Assembly: GCA_006503475.1 (NCBI GenBank)
Contig: RSEH01000141.1
Span: forward strand, 59,588-123,587
Reading direction: 5' to 3'
DNA: 64,000 bases
Source: Stentor roeselii
Lineage: Eukaryota > Ciliophora > Heterotrichea > Heterotrichida > Stentoridae
Shown: positions 37,801-47,598 of the stretch, piece after piece
How positions within the stretch are numbered: the stretch's first letter is position 1
How the letters are laid out: the number at the start of each line of letters is the position of its first letter
Translations under genes and position numbers: made by a program
Notes under the pieces: model-generated
What the model saw: the letters and a program-made list of their open reading frames with translations, nothing else
The model's database searches: none
What the model was told of the DNA's origin: nothing

Positions 37801-40800
37801 GATAATGAAAATTCAAGAGTTTCGAGAAATTGTAAGTAAAGAGGTTCGAGACAACCAGAGAAATTTTTAATGGTTTCGAAGATTTTACAAGAATTTTCAA
37901 CGAAAAACGTGTTTTGATTCTTGATAATTGAATGTTTTAATAGTTTGTCTAACTTTTTAGAACACAAAAATCTGTTCACAACGGTTCCATCTTTTTCATT
38001 TACCAGGTTAATAAGATTTTCCATATTTTTCAGAAAATTCAAATCTGCATCAATTTTCAAGTTTTTTAAAACTGACTTAGCAATTATTTCAAACCCTTTC
38101 AGTAAAGAATCAAGAAAGTTGAAAGGATCCTCGATTTCTGAAAGAATTTTCGAAAGTACTTGCAAAAGCATGAGTTCTTTCATAGCTCTTAATTTAAGTG
38201 GAAGGTTTTTTTCTTTCTGGGTAAAAACCTGTACCAAGAACTGTCTTCCTCCAGCCTTAACAAATCGAGAAACCCAATTTTTATCACTTGATTCCTTAGA
38301 AATAATGTTTAAAGCATATAAAAGTCGATAAGTCGAAGAGGAACTAATGAGTTCCTTCACCGGACTCTTCAATTCTTTCAAAGAATTCTTCAAACTTTGA
38401 CAAGTTGGCAAGTAAAGCAAAAGTTTCCAGGCAATATCCGTGTAAGTCTTGTTAAGATCCGCAACTAATTCAAGCAGAAGGTCCACTAACCCTTGATTTT
38501 TCTCTAAAGTGCGAAAAGGCTGCCTTTCAACGACAAGTTGTTCAGGAATGACTGAAACTTCCAGAAATGAATTCCTTATTTTGCAGATTTCCAAGTCATC
38601 TTCAACAACTGTGTATTTTTTATCAGAGCAGGTGAAAACTATTTGTTCCAGTGGCCGTTGTTTGTAAATCGCGAGTTGTTTCCTCATATGTCTTACAGTT
38701 TTCGACTGGTTGATTTTTATTGGGTGGTACTCTTTGTTGACCTTGACGTACCAGTTGCAGTTGAATTCGTTGTCGTCGTCGTATTTGTCGATTAACACCT
38801 GAAAAATCATCAGTACTCGAGTGACAAGGTGTTCATTTTCCCTGCTGGTGAAAATGAGGTTCATCAGATAGTCAGTCATTTTATTGACCACTTCTTTAGC
38901 TTCAGGCATCAATGAACAATCAAATCGACTCAAACAAGCGAAAATGACTTTTCCAGCTTTTTCAAGAACATCTTCATTTTCAGTCGAAATGAAAATTTTT
39001 ATCAATTTTTTCAAACCTTTCAAGTCTTTGTCCCTCCGAAACCGGATCAGTCCGGAATCAGTGAGTTCAAGAATGTGATAAGCCCTGTTGTGCAGTAAGA
39101 AGTAAATATTAAAAGCAGTGTATTCAATTTCAGCACTGCAAGTCGCTGGAAACACCTCGTCATTCAAGAAGTACCCAACAAAAACTTGAGAAAAAATATG
39201 GTTGGACTGATTAAGTCGCAAGTTAGTGAGTTTTATAAGCCATTCAAAGAATAAATGCCGTTCTCTTGGTCCTTTATTATCAAATAAGCTCCAGATCTTC
39301 GTCAAGTAGTTACTTACAAAATCTGGAGTTTTCTCGAAATTGTGACTTAAAAAACGAAGATGTTGAGAAATAAACTTCGTACTTTTTTCTACTTTTAAAC
39401 CGTTTTGATTCGAACTGGAAGAAAGATGCTCAGCCAGGTTGTCAATTACAAAACTGCATAAGTTTAAAATTTCTTTAACAATCGAGTAGTCGTTAGGTTC
39501 AGGAACAGCTCTTCCTGACTTTTTCGTGACTTTTAAAAACAAAACAACACCCTGCAAAGTTACTTCTTTTTTCTTGATTAACACCCTGGCAAGTTTGAAA
39601 CATTCTGATTTTATCTGGTTTGAAATGTCTTCAGCGACGATGCCGACGAGACATTGAATAGCGAGATCATTCATCTCTTCATTTAAATTTTTCATAAGCA
39701 GCTCACGAAAGAGTTCAACTCCATAAAGTTTCCCTTGAGACAAGAAGTTGATGGACTTTTTCGCAGTAGTGATCGCTTTGACACTGAAGTCTTTCACCAT
39801 GAACAAGAAAGAATCGTCGAATTCTTCACAAGGCACTTTAGAGAACTCACTGAACAAGAAGTTATTTTGCTGCTCGTTAAGAACAGAGGCCAAGTCGACT
39901 AGAACCTCGTAAGTCGCTCTGATGTAAGAGTCGTGTTTTCCTCGAATCGATTGCCACAGCTGTAAAAGTTCAGAGTCCTCTAAAACATGGTACTTTGCGA
40001 AGAACTTCAAAACAACACTCGCTCTTTTAATTAACTCGATATGTGGCCTGTCAAGAAGAAGTGTTTTTAAGATGTCAGAGTGATAAAGCCAGTTTTTTAA
40101 ATCATCTGCAGTCGTTTTTGGCTTCGGCTGCTGGTAGGGTGAACGGGTTTCAAGAGATTCAATCGCTGAGTTAATCTCAGTCAACCCTTTAATCCTTTTT
40201 TCCAGGTAGTTACTTTTCAGCATTTTCAGAAAAAAAGAAATTTTCATGTGTTCGATGTTTAAGTTTCCTTCAAGAACTCGAAATTTTTTCAACCTTGTTA
40301 ATAAATTCACAATTTCTTCATGTTTCAAGTCTTTCAACTCAGAATCCGACACGATTTCAATTCTTTTCAGCACAGCCCGGTTGAAACTACTGTAAAATCC
40401 TTGAAATTTCGGAGAATCAATCAGTTCAAGCAGCTCATAAACAGGGAACTGGTTTAAAAAACTGAAAGGAACTCTGGACTTTTCATCTTCATTTTGGACT
40501 AAATCAAGAATTACGTCGAATCCAGTCGAAGCGACGAACTTTTCAATGAAAAACTTGGTCCATTTAGCCCGGTTTTCCCCTGAACACGGTGTAATCGTTT
40601 TTAAAGCCTCAGCAGGAAGTTCAACAAGAGTAAAGACGTCTCCGAATCTTTTCTCGATTCCGACAAGTCTTTTGAAAATTTCTATTATTTCATTACAAGA
40701 ACAGGCCAAAGCTGTCATGTTGTCTTCTAAGTAAGACTCAGGCTGAAGCTGACTTGAGTAATAATAAGGAAAAAGACTTTTGCATTGATTCAGCCATTGT

Positions 40801-41249
40801 TGGACTAGTTTCAAGACGTCAAGTGAAAAACTTAGAATTGATGAAGAAGTCTCCGTGATTGTTCTTGATGATAGAAAAAAATCTGTTAAAAGATAAAAAC
40901 GACCTCTGAAAAATTGAGTCGTTTGGAAAGCGTCTTCTAGTAAAAGATTGTTTTCGAGAACTTGTCTCAGCTTTTCGTGAAGGGAACTAAGTGATATACT
41001 TGAAAAGTCGTGGAAACGACTGTTGCGAAGTCGCTGGCTGGTGTTGTATCTTGACATTTTGCGGAATGGAGCGATTTTAGGAGATTTCAGGGGAAGAATT
41101 ACTTCGCATTTTGGAGACCATTCGAGAAGCATGATTTTTACCGAGGTTTTTGAGATTTCTTTTACTTCTGCTATGCACCATTCGTTCATGTTGTCTCTCG
41201 CGTCGATGTAATATCCAACCTTGCACCACTTTTGAACTTCACTAGTCAT
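34842..41249 (-). CDS. Large USP-family deubiquitinase (2135 aa)
   Basis: The catalytic USP domain begins around residue 1310. It has the Cys box GLKNLGCTCYMNSI (the usual NTC is CTC; nucleophile Cys1321) and the His box GTAEIGHYYSYI (His1570), followed by WIEFNDTWI. A CxxC pair (YQCDHCESK) fits the zinc-binding finger. The long N-terminal region is helical, with a ubiquitin-like insertion at about 826-890 (WYVKVNKEYHPIKI). Short SH3/Tudor-like segments occur at both extreme ends (residues 7-55 and about 2070-2120). The layout resembles USP9X/USP24/USP34. It is probably cytosolic and removes ubiquitin from substrates. No intron is evident over 6.4 kb. Confidence 0.94.
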   Translation of the reverse strand: MTSEVQKWCKVGYYIDARDNMNEWCIAEVKEISKTSVKIMLLEWSPKCEVILPLKSPKIAPFRKMSRYNTSQRLRNSRFHDFSSISLSSLHEKLRQVLENNLLLEDAFQTTQFFRGRFYLLTDFFLSSRTITETSSSILSFSLDVLKLVQQWLNQCKSLFPYYYSSQLQPESYLEDNMTALACSCNEIIEIFKRLVGIEKRFGDVFTLVELPAEALKTITPCSGENRAKWTKFFIEKFVASTGFDVILDLVQNEDEKSRVPFSFLNQFPVYELLELIDSPKFQGFYSSFNRAVLKRIEIVSDSELKDLKHEEIVNLLTRLKKFRVLEGNLNIEHMKISFFLKMLKSNYLEKRIKGLTEINSAIESLETRSPYQQPKPKTTADDLKNWLYHSDILKTLLLDRPHIELIKRASVVLKFFAKYHVLEDSELLQLWQSIRGKHDSYIRATYEVLVDLASVLNEQQNNFLFSEFSKVPCEEFDDSFLFMVKDFSVKAITTAKKSINFLSQGKLYGVELFRELLMKNLNEEMNDLAIQCLVGIVAEDISNQIKSECFKLARVLIKKKEVTLQGVVLFLKVTKKSGRAVPEPNDYSIVKEILNLCSFVIDNLAEHLSSSSNQNGLKVEKSTKFISQHLRFLSHNFEKTPDFVSNYLTKIWSLFDNKGPRERHLFFEWLIKLTNLRLNQSNHIFSQVFVGYFLNDEVFPATCSAEIEYTAFNIYFLLHNRAYHILELTDSGLIRFRRDKDLKGLKKLIKIFISTENEDVLEKAGKVIFACLSRFDCSLMPEAKEVVNKMTDYLMNLIFTSRENEHLVTRVLMIFQVLIDKYDDDNEFNCNWYVKVNKEYHPIKINQSKTVRHMRKQLAIYKQRPLEQIVFTCSDKKYTVVEDDLEICKIRNSFLEVSVIPEQLVVERQPFRTLEKNQGLVDLLLELVADLNKTYTDIAWKLLLYLPTCQSLKNSLKELKSPVKELISSSSTYRLLYALNIISKESSDKNWVSRFVKAGGRQFLVQVFTQKEKNLPLKLRAMKELMLLQVLSKILSEIEDPFNFLDSLLKGFEIIAKSVLKNLKIDADLNFLKNMENLINLVNEKDGTVVNRFLCSKKLDKLLKHSIIKNQNTFFVENSCKIFETIKNFSGCLEPLYLQFLETLEFSLSNASHSSYYWETLSQLVKESQNLEVTRSLPPLLLKTLKESPSEDSSSDKNEILSGILQVLESCLIHSDSSFPLEDFSMILKTCLCDFAQLSGCSRFNPKCKHPETRQNCFSLIFQACLKDLRLISELEATLDPLHQDPSWRSSKKSGWVHSPITKEKSSTGFVGLKNLGCTCYMNSILQQLFMIESFRTEVLSAECPEEEDLMRQLQHIFAGLLGSDKQYINTKNFAKAFKDPEGQEINVAEQMDVDEFFASFMDKVENSLKGTGKAALVKEHFGGVQVTELIGKECPHRSEREEPFLSISVEVKNKRTLLEGLGSYVQEELLEGENSYQCDHCESKVKAIRRVCVKYLPNFLILALRRFEFDFDSMTREKLNDFFEFPSELDMHGFTQEGLEKEKMREQEYYLYSLRGIVIHTGTAEIGHYYSYIVHDGQWIEFNDTWIGLVNAQNIANDCFGGEEKFQYPYSRVSSRERPGNAYMLIYERNVKYKPSDSSEDGIEVISNNPQHVEIKALKEIQNQNKKYWINKITFAQEYIKFFVGLSKLPQVSSKFLVKFFFTVLVRSKEKKFELFEMFQRIYHDLVDKELSSWLLDLISHEKVCKELLLFNPLLYVRKIVVALCKMALKVVDDDMVKVFFTNFIQNLRLARREHSSYFVQYLELVRIALLMINDKEFQQRYLQIILNFLFNNPFELPQPRPHRNSDFSLGYDLNSDEEPRECLNQNEFLNTSFNELYELVYALRDLLTDTQNDYLVSETAINIMVSDFDCKHMNLGIGKLLFAISRKGFSTPEEVLKCLISYLKAKDFIFTNCFSAILGFFSVSGDYLERLSMILFVSLDQIIQEMKSKSEFEPFIFFLLTLSQQVNNFWESLIKNCESLKSFEAFCLDQLSPGYRSGNQEDTFRSNIKTIVSNLESLHQNPFVQPSGDSKIEIGSKIELFEFQSTYEGKVINKVGNLILIAVTCPGSSQVGFDVRDISTDEISVKKTKNCS

Positions 41250-41336
41250 TTATAAGTCAGAAAATTTATATCTTAGTGACCTAAAAAGCCAAAACCCAAT
41301 CAACTCACCACCTATACAACTAATTAAATAATTAAC

Positions 41337-41933
41337 CTACACTCCTGCAGAAATTTTCGCAAGTATCTTATGACAATGGCTACAACAATGAACTAATTGT
41401 CTTTCTTTCCTATCATCTTTATTTTCACAACACACAAAAGAATTGATAAACTTTTCAAAATTCTCCCAAAACCCAGGTTGAATAAACTGAGTAATAACAA
41501 TAGTAAACACTTCCTTTTCACAATCCTTACAATAAATCCTGCTAGGAACAGCGAAAGAAGTATAGTTAATAGAAAACTTATCATCTTTCTCCTGTTCACA
41601 AAACGAATTTTTGGCAGAAGTGATTGCTTCAGACATTCTCCAAGTTTCAGTCGGGATCTCGTCACCATTAGGACTCTGATTAAAAGACATCTCACTCAAG
41701 GTCTTCATTGAGTTCGCCGGGGATTCCTGACTTTTCGATGCTTTTGGCGTCAAAAGCCTGGACTTGTAAAGTTGGTTCTCTTGGCTCATTGAACTTTTAC
41801 TCAACTGCAGAGAACAGTCCATGATTTGGTTCGAGTCTGCAGAGTCTTCTTCTTGAAACAGTCGATGTTTGAGGGATGATGGGATTGATAAGAACCTGGA
41901 CTCAGGAGAACCCTCGATTTCATTCTTACGCAT
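41337..41933 (-). CDS. LITAF-like zinc-binding membrane-associated protein (198 aa)
   Basis: The last 70 residues hold C-x-x-C (YCKDCEKEVF), a hydrophobic stretch (about residues 145-170, ending FVCC), and H-C-C-x-H-C at the end. This is the LITAF (LPS-induced TNF factor/SIMPLE) layout of a split zinc ribbon around a membrane-dipping helix. LITAF proteins sit on late endosomes and lysosomes. The first 125 residues are Ser/Glu-rich and disordered. The spacing is a little longer than in animal LITAF, so the assignment is not certain. Confidence 0.72.
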   Translation of the reverse strand: MRKNEIEGSPESRFLSIPSSLKHRLFQEEDSADSNQIMDCSLQLSKSSMSQENQLYKSRLLTPKASKSQESPANSMKTLSEMSFNQSPNGDEIPTETWRMSEAITSAKNSFCEQEKDDKFSINYTSFAVPSRIYCKDCEKEVFTIVITQFIQPGFWENFEKFINSFVCCENKDDRKERQLVHCCSHCHKILAKISAGV

Positions 41934-42083
41934 TTAAATATATAAACCGCCAAATTAGTTTTAGAATAGTGGAACCTTCTTGCTGATAATTGAAAAAAGG
42001 TATTGAAAAGATTGAGAGAAATTTAAATTTTAGATAGAGTTATAATAGCTTGATAGAATTTTATAAGAAAGTTTATTGCAAAT

Positions 42084-43916
42084 ATGGGGAAATGCTTTTC
42101 GAATGAAGCTGAAGTTGTTCATAACGAGCAACTCTTCAATGATTTCTTTTACTTGTGTCGTAGTTTGAAGTACTTAGTTCGGGTATCTGAAGATTCCATT
42201 TCTAAGTTCAAATATCAAAATATCGTCAAGATCCGGAAAGACTCAGGAGTTGGATATTTAAGTGATGGAAGAATCATTGTTGGAGGAGGTACTGATAGTT
42301 CAGGATGCTTGACAAAAAAAGTTTATTTACTTGATCCAGTTAAATCAAAAGTCACGATTTTACCTGAGCTGCCAGTTTCAGCTAAAGAAGGAAACTTTTT
42401 TCATTTCAAAGACTGCATTTATTACATCGCCGCAGTGAGAGACACTGACGACGAAGAAATCTTAGCGCAAGAGAAGTCAGCTCCAATTATGAAGTACTTC
42501 ATTGAAACTGGCAGCTGGGAAGTCTTTCACGATGAAAACGAGCACAAGCTGAACTTTCAGGATTTTCTCAAGAAAACAGCGATAAAAATGAATGAAAGTG
42601 AAGAGGAAGATGACCAGCTTTCATATCAAGAAATTCTTTACCCAGGAGCTTTTATGATTGGAAGTAAAGTTTTTCTGATAAATGGACAAAAGATGACTTC
42701 TAGAGGAATTTTGAAAACAATGAAAACTGTTTTTTCTATTAATTTGGATGTGGATGGATTTGAATTTAAAGTCGAAAACTTTAAAAGTCCTGTTGATTCT
42801 TTTCGACCTGTCTGTGGCAGTTATATGAAAACGGCTTTTATCACTGGAGGACTTTTGCCTTCTGGGAAAGGATGCAACTTTGAGAGCTTTTTAGTTGATT
42901 TTTCCAGCTCTCAGCCTGAGTTTCAGCAATTTTCGGGCTTGAAGGTGGATTTGGATGATAATTACCCTGTTATTTGTGGTTCTAAGACGTTTATTGCTAT
43001 TGCTTTCCCGAATTTGGCGATTTTTGATAGAGAAAAATGTGATTGGAAACACTTTTGCTTTGATAGGACTCCGGTTTTGAGGAAGGATTCGTTGAAAAAT
43101 ACTCCTGTTTTGAATACTGATGCGGCTCAAGCAGGTGGCACGATTAAAACTAATACGAATCTTGCGATTTTTGGAAGTAATGCGAAAATTGTCAATGATG
43201 ATGCTCCTGTAGGTGAGTCTTTGTCTGAAGCTGATGTTAGTGTCAAAGTTCGATTGCCTCCAGGACTTATTATTGATCAAAATGTTTTTAAGAAAAGGGA
43301 AGATTTTTCTGAATCTTCTAGACAGTCAAGATCTTCCAGGTCATCTAAATCTTCGAAGTCTTCAAATACTTTTTCTATTGAAAAGAGGATTCCTTTGCCT
43401 GATTCTCTGAAACAAGAAGCTCAATCTTCTAGATCTTCTTCACTTTCAGAAAAGGCAGCTTTGAGATTCAGTTTGAAAAACAGACCTATCGCAGGACAGC
43501 TGATGATTAGTTCAAAACCAATCAATGAACTGAAATTAACAAACAGATCATCAGAATCCTCAGTAGAAATCATAAAACATCACGAAATTCCAAAATTTTC
43601 CGACAGTGATTCAATAATAACTTCAGAAAAAAAAGTAATTCCAGTCACCATCCCAAAAAACTCCAAATCAAATAAAAAAAAAAATTCCAGAACTCCAAGC
43701 AGCTCCAGTGTTTCCAGTAACTCCAGCAGTTCAAGCTTCCAAGTAGAGAGTTCAATAAGCAGCGTTTCAAGCCTAAACCAAATCGAAAAGCCAATGGGTC
43801 AGCGTCTAGCTCCAATAAAATCCGGAAATTTCGGCATGGACCTAAAAGCCTTAAAATTCAGTTGCAGCGAAGAAAGTTCCTCCGAAAGTTTCGCCTACGA
43901 AAATGATGAAAGTTAA
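42084..43916 (+). CDS. Kelch-like propeller with acylation motif and Ser-rich tail (610 aa)
   Basis: The N-terminus MGKCFS fits myristoylation plus palmitoylation. Residues 45-330 contain kelch-type strands with GG pairs (GRIIVGGGTD, AFITGGLLP) and are probably a propeller. From about 410 the protein is low-complexity, Ser/Lys-rich, with SRSSRSSKSSKSSN runs (residues 415-430), and ends in acidic SES/YEND sequence. It may be a membrane-tethered adaptor. The next gene begins 16 bp later. Confidence 0.75.
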   Translation: MGKCFSNEAEVVHNEQLFNDFFYLCRSLKYLVRVSEDSISKFKYQNIVKIRKDSGVGYLSDGRIIVGGGTDSSGCLTKKVYLLDPVKSKVTILPELPVSAKEGNFFHFKDCIYYIAAVRDTDDEEILAQEKSAPIMKYFIETGSWEVFHDENEHKLNFQDFLKKTAIKMNESEEEDDQLSYQEILYPGAFMIGSKVFLINGQKMTSRGILKTMKTVFSINLDVDGFEFKVENFKSPVDSFRPVCGSYMKTAFITGGLLPSGKGCNFESFLVDFSSSQPEFQQFSGLKVDLDDNYPVICGSKTFIAIAFPNLAIFDREKCDWKHFCFDRTPVLRKDSLKNTPVLNTDAAQAGGTIKTNTNLAIFGSNAKIVNDDAPVGESLSEADVSVKVRLPPGLIIDQNVFKKREDFSESSRQSRSSRSSKSSKSSNTFSIEKRIPLPDSLKQEAQSSRSSSLSEKAALRFSLKNRPIAGQLMISSKPINELKLTNRSSESSVEIIKHHEIPKFSDSDSIITSEKKVIPVTIPKNSKSNKKKNSRTPSSSSVSSNSSSSSFQVESSISSVSSLNQIEKPMGQRLAPIKSGNFGMDLKALKFSCSEESSSESFAYENDES

Positions 43917-43932
43917 ATACTTAGAAATAATT

Positions 43933-45291
43933 ATGGACAAAGTCCTCATCGAAGACCCAGCAACTCAAGAAGACCTTTTAAAAAGAGCAGGTCTAAGCCT
44001 AGAGCTATCGAATGACATCTACTTAAGCGACCTTCTACGACTTGAGTATTTTCAAGAAATTCGTCATAGTTTTGCTCTTTTGTATTTAAATGAACATTGC
44101 AAAAATTCCGGGTTTCAATTATCTTCAAACTTGGACCACTTCGAACGAATGACAATCGCCCTGCTGCCTGACTGGACCCTTTGTGTCTTTCTCAGTGAAG
44201 TCTATTGCATCGCCACTCAGCCGGGAAGACTGCAAGTCTCCCGGGCGAATTTGAATTCAATGATTTCGTTGAAGGACGTTCGGATCAACTCAGTTGAAAT
44301 TTATTCAGGAAATGGTTTTAGTTATATCGCAGTCAATCTTTGCAAGTTTTTCCTTCAGTCTTTTCTTAATATTGAAGAAATTTTAAGTGCTGATAAATTT
44401 GAAAGCTTTAAAGAAAGTGCAAGGGAAGAACTTGCAGGGTTTGTTTATAAAAGATGTAAAATTTCACCTAAGAGTTTGTTGATGAAATTAACTGAAGCGA
44501 AGGATGTTTTGAAAGCTTTTGGGGAAGAGGAAAATTTTGAGGAAAATAGTTTTTTGGAGGAAAGGAGTGGATTTGAAGGGAAATTTGAAGAAGAAGAGGA
44601 AGGGGATGAAAGGAATGAGGAGGGAATTGAATTTAAAAATTCAAAGGCACCTATTGTTGAACTTCAGCAAATTGAAGAAGAGGGTAGTGAAGAGTTTGGA
44701 GAAAATGAGAAATTTTTGCAGGTTTTCGAATTTAAACCTGCTTTGAAACCGTTTTGTGAACTTTTGGTTAATCATATTGAAAGGTATTCACTTGAGTCTC
44801 TTGAATATACACAGTCTGAGGATACTGGAAGGGCTGAGACTAGTTTTCGTTTGAGTAATACTATCACTGGAAGGTTTCCGAGATTGAGTGGAAGTTCTTT
44901 GGCTGTTGTTGAAACTCCGTCAAAAGATGCGAAAAAATCTTATACTGAGTATATCGAATGCATGGAATCTCCAAGATTTTCAAGTAAATACCATAGTCCG
45001 TTAAAAGTAATCAGTTCAACTCCAGTCTTTTCACCAAAGCAAGCTATATACACAATCCAAGAGGTGAAAGACTTCTTACTTGCAAGAGAATCCGAAAAAG
45101 AAAGTCCATTCGGCAAGGAAAACCAAAAGAAACAGCGAACATCAAAATTAAAACCATTAAGTTTTCAAGACACTGACTCGAAATCACTGAACAGTGAATT
45201 ATGCTTAAGCAGCCGAGAGTACACAAAACAAAGAACAGTATTCGAAGAACAAAAGATCAGTTGTCGCTGCCAGTCTTGTGGGATTTTTTAA
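43933..45291 (+). CDS. Hypothetical protein with CaaX-like C-terminus (452 aa)
   Basis: The start is the ATG after GAAATAATT, 16 bp past the kelch gene stop. Residues 1-190 are mixed helical. The middle (about 200-245) is a highly acidic Glu/Lys run. The C-terminal third is Ser-rich with KENQKKQR, then ends S-C-R-C-Q-S-C-G-I-F. C-G-I-F fits a geranylgeranyl-type CaaX box. No family is recognised. Confidence 0.7.
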   Translation: MDKVLIEDPATQEDLLKRAGLSLELSNDIYLSDLLRLEYFQEIRHSFALLYLNEHCKNSGFQLSSNLDHFERMTIALLPDWTLCVFLSEVYCIATQPGRLQVSRANLNSMISLKDVRINSVEIYSGNGFSYIAVNLCKFFLQSFLNIEEILSADKFESFKESAREELAGFVYKRCKISPKSLLMKLTEAKDVLKAFGEEENFEENSFLEERSGFEGKFEEEEEGDERNEEGIEFKNSKAPIVELQQIEEEGSEEFGENEKFLQVFEFKPALKPFCELLVNHIERYSLESLEYTQSEDTGRAETSFRLSNTITGRFPRLSGSSLAVVETPSKDAKKSYTEYIECMESPRFSSKYHSPLKVISSTPVFSPKQAIYTIQEVKDFLLARESEKESPFGKENQKKQRTSKLKPLSFQDTDSKSLNSELCLSSREYTKQRTVFEEQKISCRCQSCGIF

Positions 45292-45316
45292 TAGAATTAA
45301 ATATAAATAATTTAAT

Positions 45317-47365
45317 TCAAAGTACAGGTTCAATCAGACTCAACAATCGACACTTGACAGTTCCAAGTTCAAATTCGATTTTTTCTATCTTCTTGCTTTT
45401 TTCATCAATTATTGATTTCATCTGGTGACGATGATATTTCATTTTTGAGATCTTGTTGTAAGTGTCTTGAAGGTCAAGTTTTAAAAGCTAAATAGTCCTT
45501 ACCTTAAACTTTTCACGTGCAGCCATTAGGTCTAAATTAGCAAGTTTAATTTTAAATTCGACTTTTTTCGATTTTTCAATGAATTCTTCAAGTATTTCTT
45601 GAAGACTTATTCCTTTTCTAGCCCTTTCTAAAAGTCTTTGTTTTTCTATTTTATTTTTAATAGACTTTTCTTTTCCAAGCCAACTTTCTCTAATAACATT
45701 TTTTTTCTTATCAAGGTGGTCAATTTTAATTTTTTCTAATTCAACTTCTTTCAAACAAATCGACTCTTCAACTTTTTCCAAGTTTTCCTGCAAATTCGAA
45801 ATTTCAAATATTTTTTCTTTTCTCTCTCTGATAAAAAACATCATTTGTTGTGCGAATTTATTTTCAGGAGTAGTCAAATTTTCAAGTGTTTTTTCAATGT
45901 CAATGATTCTTGTTTTCAGACAATCATGAGAAATTTGAAGTTCGATTATCTGAGAACCTCGAGTTTTGTGTAGCATCGAGCCTTTTTCTTTTAGTTTTTT
46001 TAGATAAGACGTTAAGTTTGACAAGTGTTTCGATTTTTCAAGGTAGGTGGATTCGATTGAGTCGATTTGAAGTCGCAGGTCTGATGATTTCACTTCGAGT
46101 TCACTGATTTCGAAGGACTTTGACTCTAAGATATTTGCTTCTTCTGAGACTTTTTCGAGAAGGTCTTCGATTTTAAATGGAATTATCAGAGTTTCTAATG
46201 TTTCTGTGAGGTGTTGACCGGTTTTAGAGAGATCTTCGATAGACTCTTCAACTGTCATGAGTTCTTTTTGCTTTTCTAAGATTTCTCTTTCTACTAACTT
46301 TTGAGAGGCTTCTTCGTTTTTAACCTTGTCATGAAGTTCTTTAATTAAATTTTTAGTTTCAATTGTAATCCGATGTTTTCCAGTGACTTCTTCTTGCAGT
46401 CCAGCAATACTTTTCCGATACAAGTTCAGCTGAACTTCTTTACTTTTCGTTTTTTTTCCTTTGAAAATTTTTTTTTCTTCTTTTTTATACTCAGCAGTTC
46501 TTCTCAAAGGTGAAACATTATCAAATTTTCTAAACCATTCACTTTTCTTAATACCGTCAATAGTGATTCTTTTTTCCGGGTTCTTTTCAAGTATTTTTCC
46601 AAGTAGTCCACGAAGTGGCAAAGAGACAGAATTAGGGTAAAGAAGTTTTCCTTTAGAGATATTTTCCATGAGCATATCTTTAGTCTGTGCCTTGAACGGA
46701 GTATGTCCACAATTCATTTCATAAAGTAAAATTCCGAGACACCAAATGTCAACTGAAGGAGTATGTCCTGATTCTTTTACCATTTCAGGACAAAGGTATT
46801 CATAAGTCCCACAAATTGTATACCTCGGGTTCATCTTGTCCCCTGAATAGTAATTCGACCAGCCAAAGTCAGTCAGTTTCGCTTTGCCCTGACCTGAGAG
46901 CAAAATGTTCTCCGGCTTGATGTCTCTGTGGATTATTGCAGGACTCTGCGAATGCAGGTACTCTACAGCCAACAAGATCTCCCTGAAGTACTTAAAAGAC
47001 AGACGCTCTATAAAAGTCTTTTCTTTTGAAAGCTTTGAGTATAAATTACCCCCTTCTGCTAATTCAAGCACTAGGTAAAAATTCTCGTCGTCTTCGAAAT
47101 GATGATAAAGTTTTACTATGTGTGGGTGGGAAAGCTTGTACATTATCAGCACTTCTCGGCGGAATTGGGAAATCATTGAAGATACTGTCGCTTTTGATAC
47201 TATTTTACATGCGTAGGTCTTTCCTGACTTTTTTTGCTTTATCTTCCAGACTTGTCCGAAGGCTCCGTCTCCTAATTTGTTTTCAAATGAAAAGTCTTCT
47301 TTAGTTGACTCTTGGACACCGTTTAAGGCTGGCGATGGGAAAAGCAGCTTAGGACTGGAAGTCAT
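45317..47365 (-). CDS. Aurora-like kinase with C-terminal coiled coil, spliced (677 aa; exons 47365-45503 and 45487-45317)
   Basis: The kinase domain (about 25-285) has Gly-loop GDGAFGQV (32-39), Lys54, HRD with Asp138, DFGWS (156-160) and YTICGTYEYLCPE. DFGWS and the CGTxEYLxPE pattern are typical of Aurora kinases, which control mitosis and basal-body cycles; NIMA-type kinases are less likely. From about 300 a long coiled-coil tail follows, unlike canonical Auroras. A 15-nt intron (gtaaggactatttag) adds 56 residues that continue the helix. The stop is TGA. Confidence 0.92.
45488..45502 (-). other. 15-nt intron (Aurora-like kinase gene)
   Basis: gtaaggactatttag on the minus strand, phase 0, with in-frame TAG as its last codon and A at position 10. 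The 171-nt downstream exon ends in TGA. Confidence 0.92.
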
Positions 47366-47598
47366 TTGGAATTTATGAAGATTAGAAAAATTGTCTTTTG
47401 CATAAAAAGTTAACTTTTTAAGTGATTGAGATTGTGAGAAGAAACTGAGGAAGATTTGAAATGTTGAATGGTTTGATGAGATATTAGAAGAAATCAGTTA
47501 TTTTTAGAAGGTTTAGAGAAAGAACTTGAAATTAGTACATATTTTTAGTTATTTATAGGAATGATCTCAACATTATTTTAAAATTAATCCTAAAGACT
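47366..47598. other. Spacer between two kinase genes
   Basis: AT-rich spacer, same-strand arrangement. I see no open frame or RNA gene. Confidence 0.6.

Noticed and set aside
43907-43930. Fusion of the kelch-like gene with the following CaaX-like gene
   Set aside because: No 15-nt intron joins the two frames. The downstream gene has its own ATG after AATAATT.
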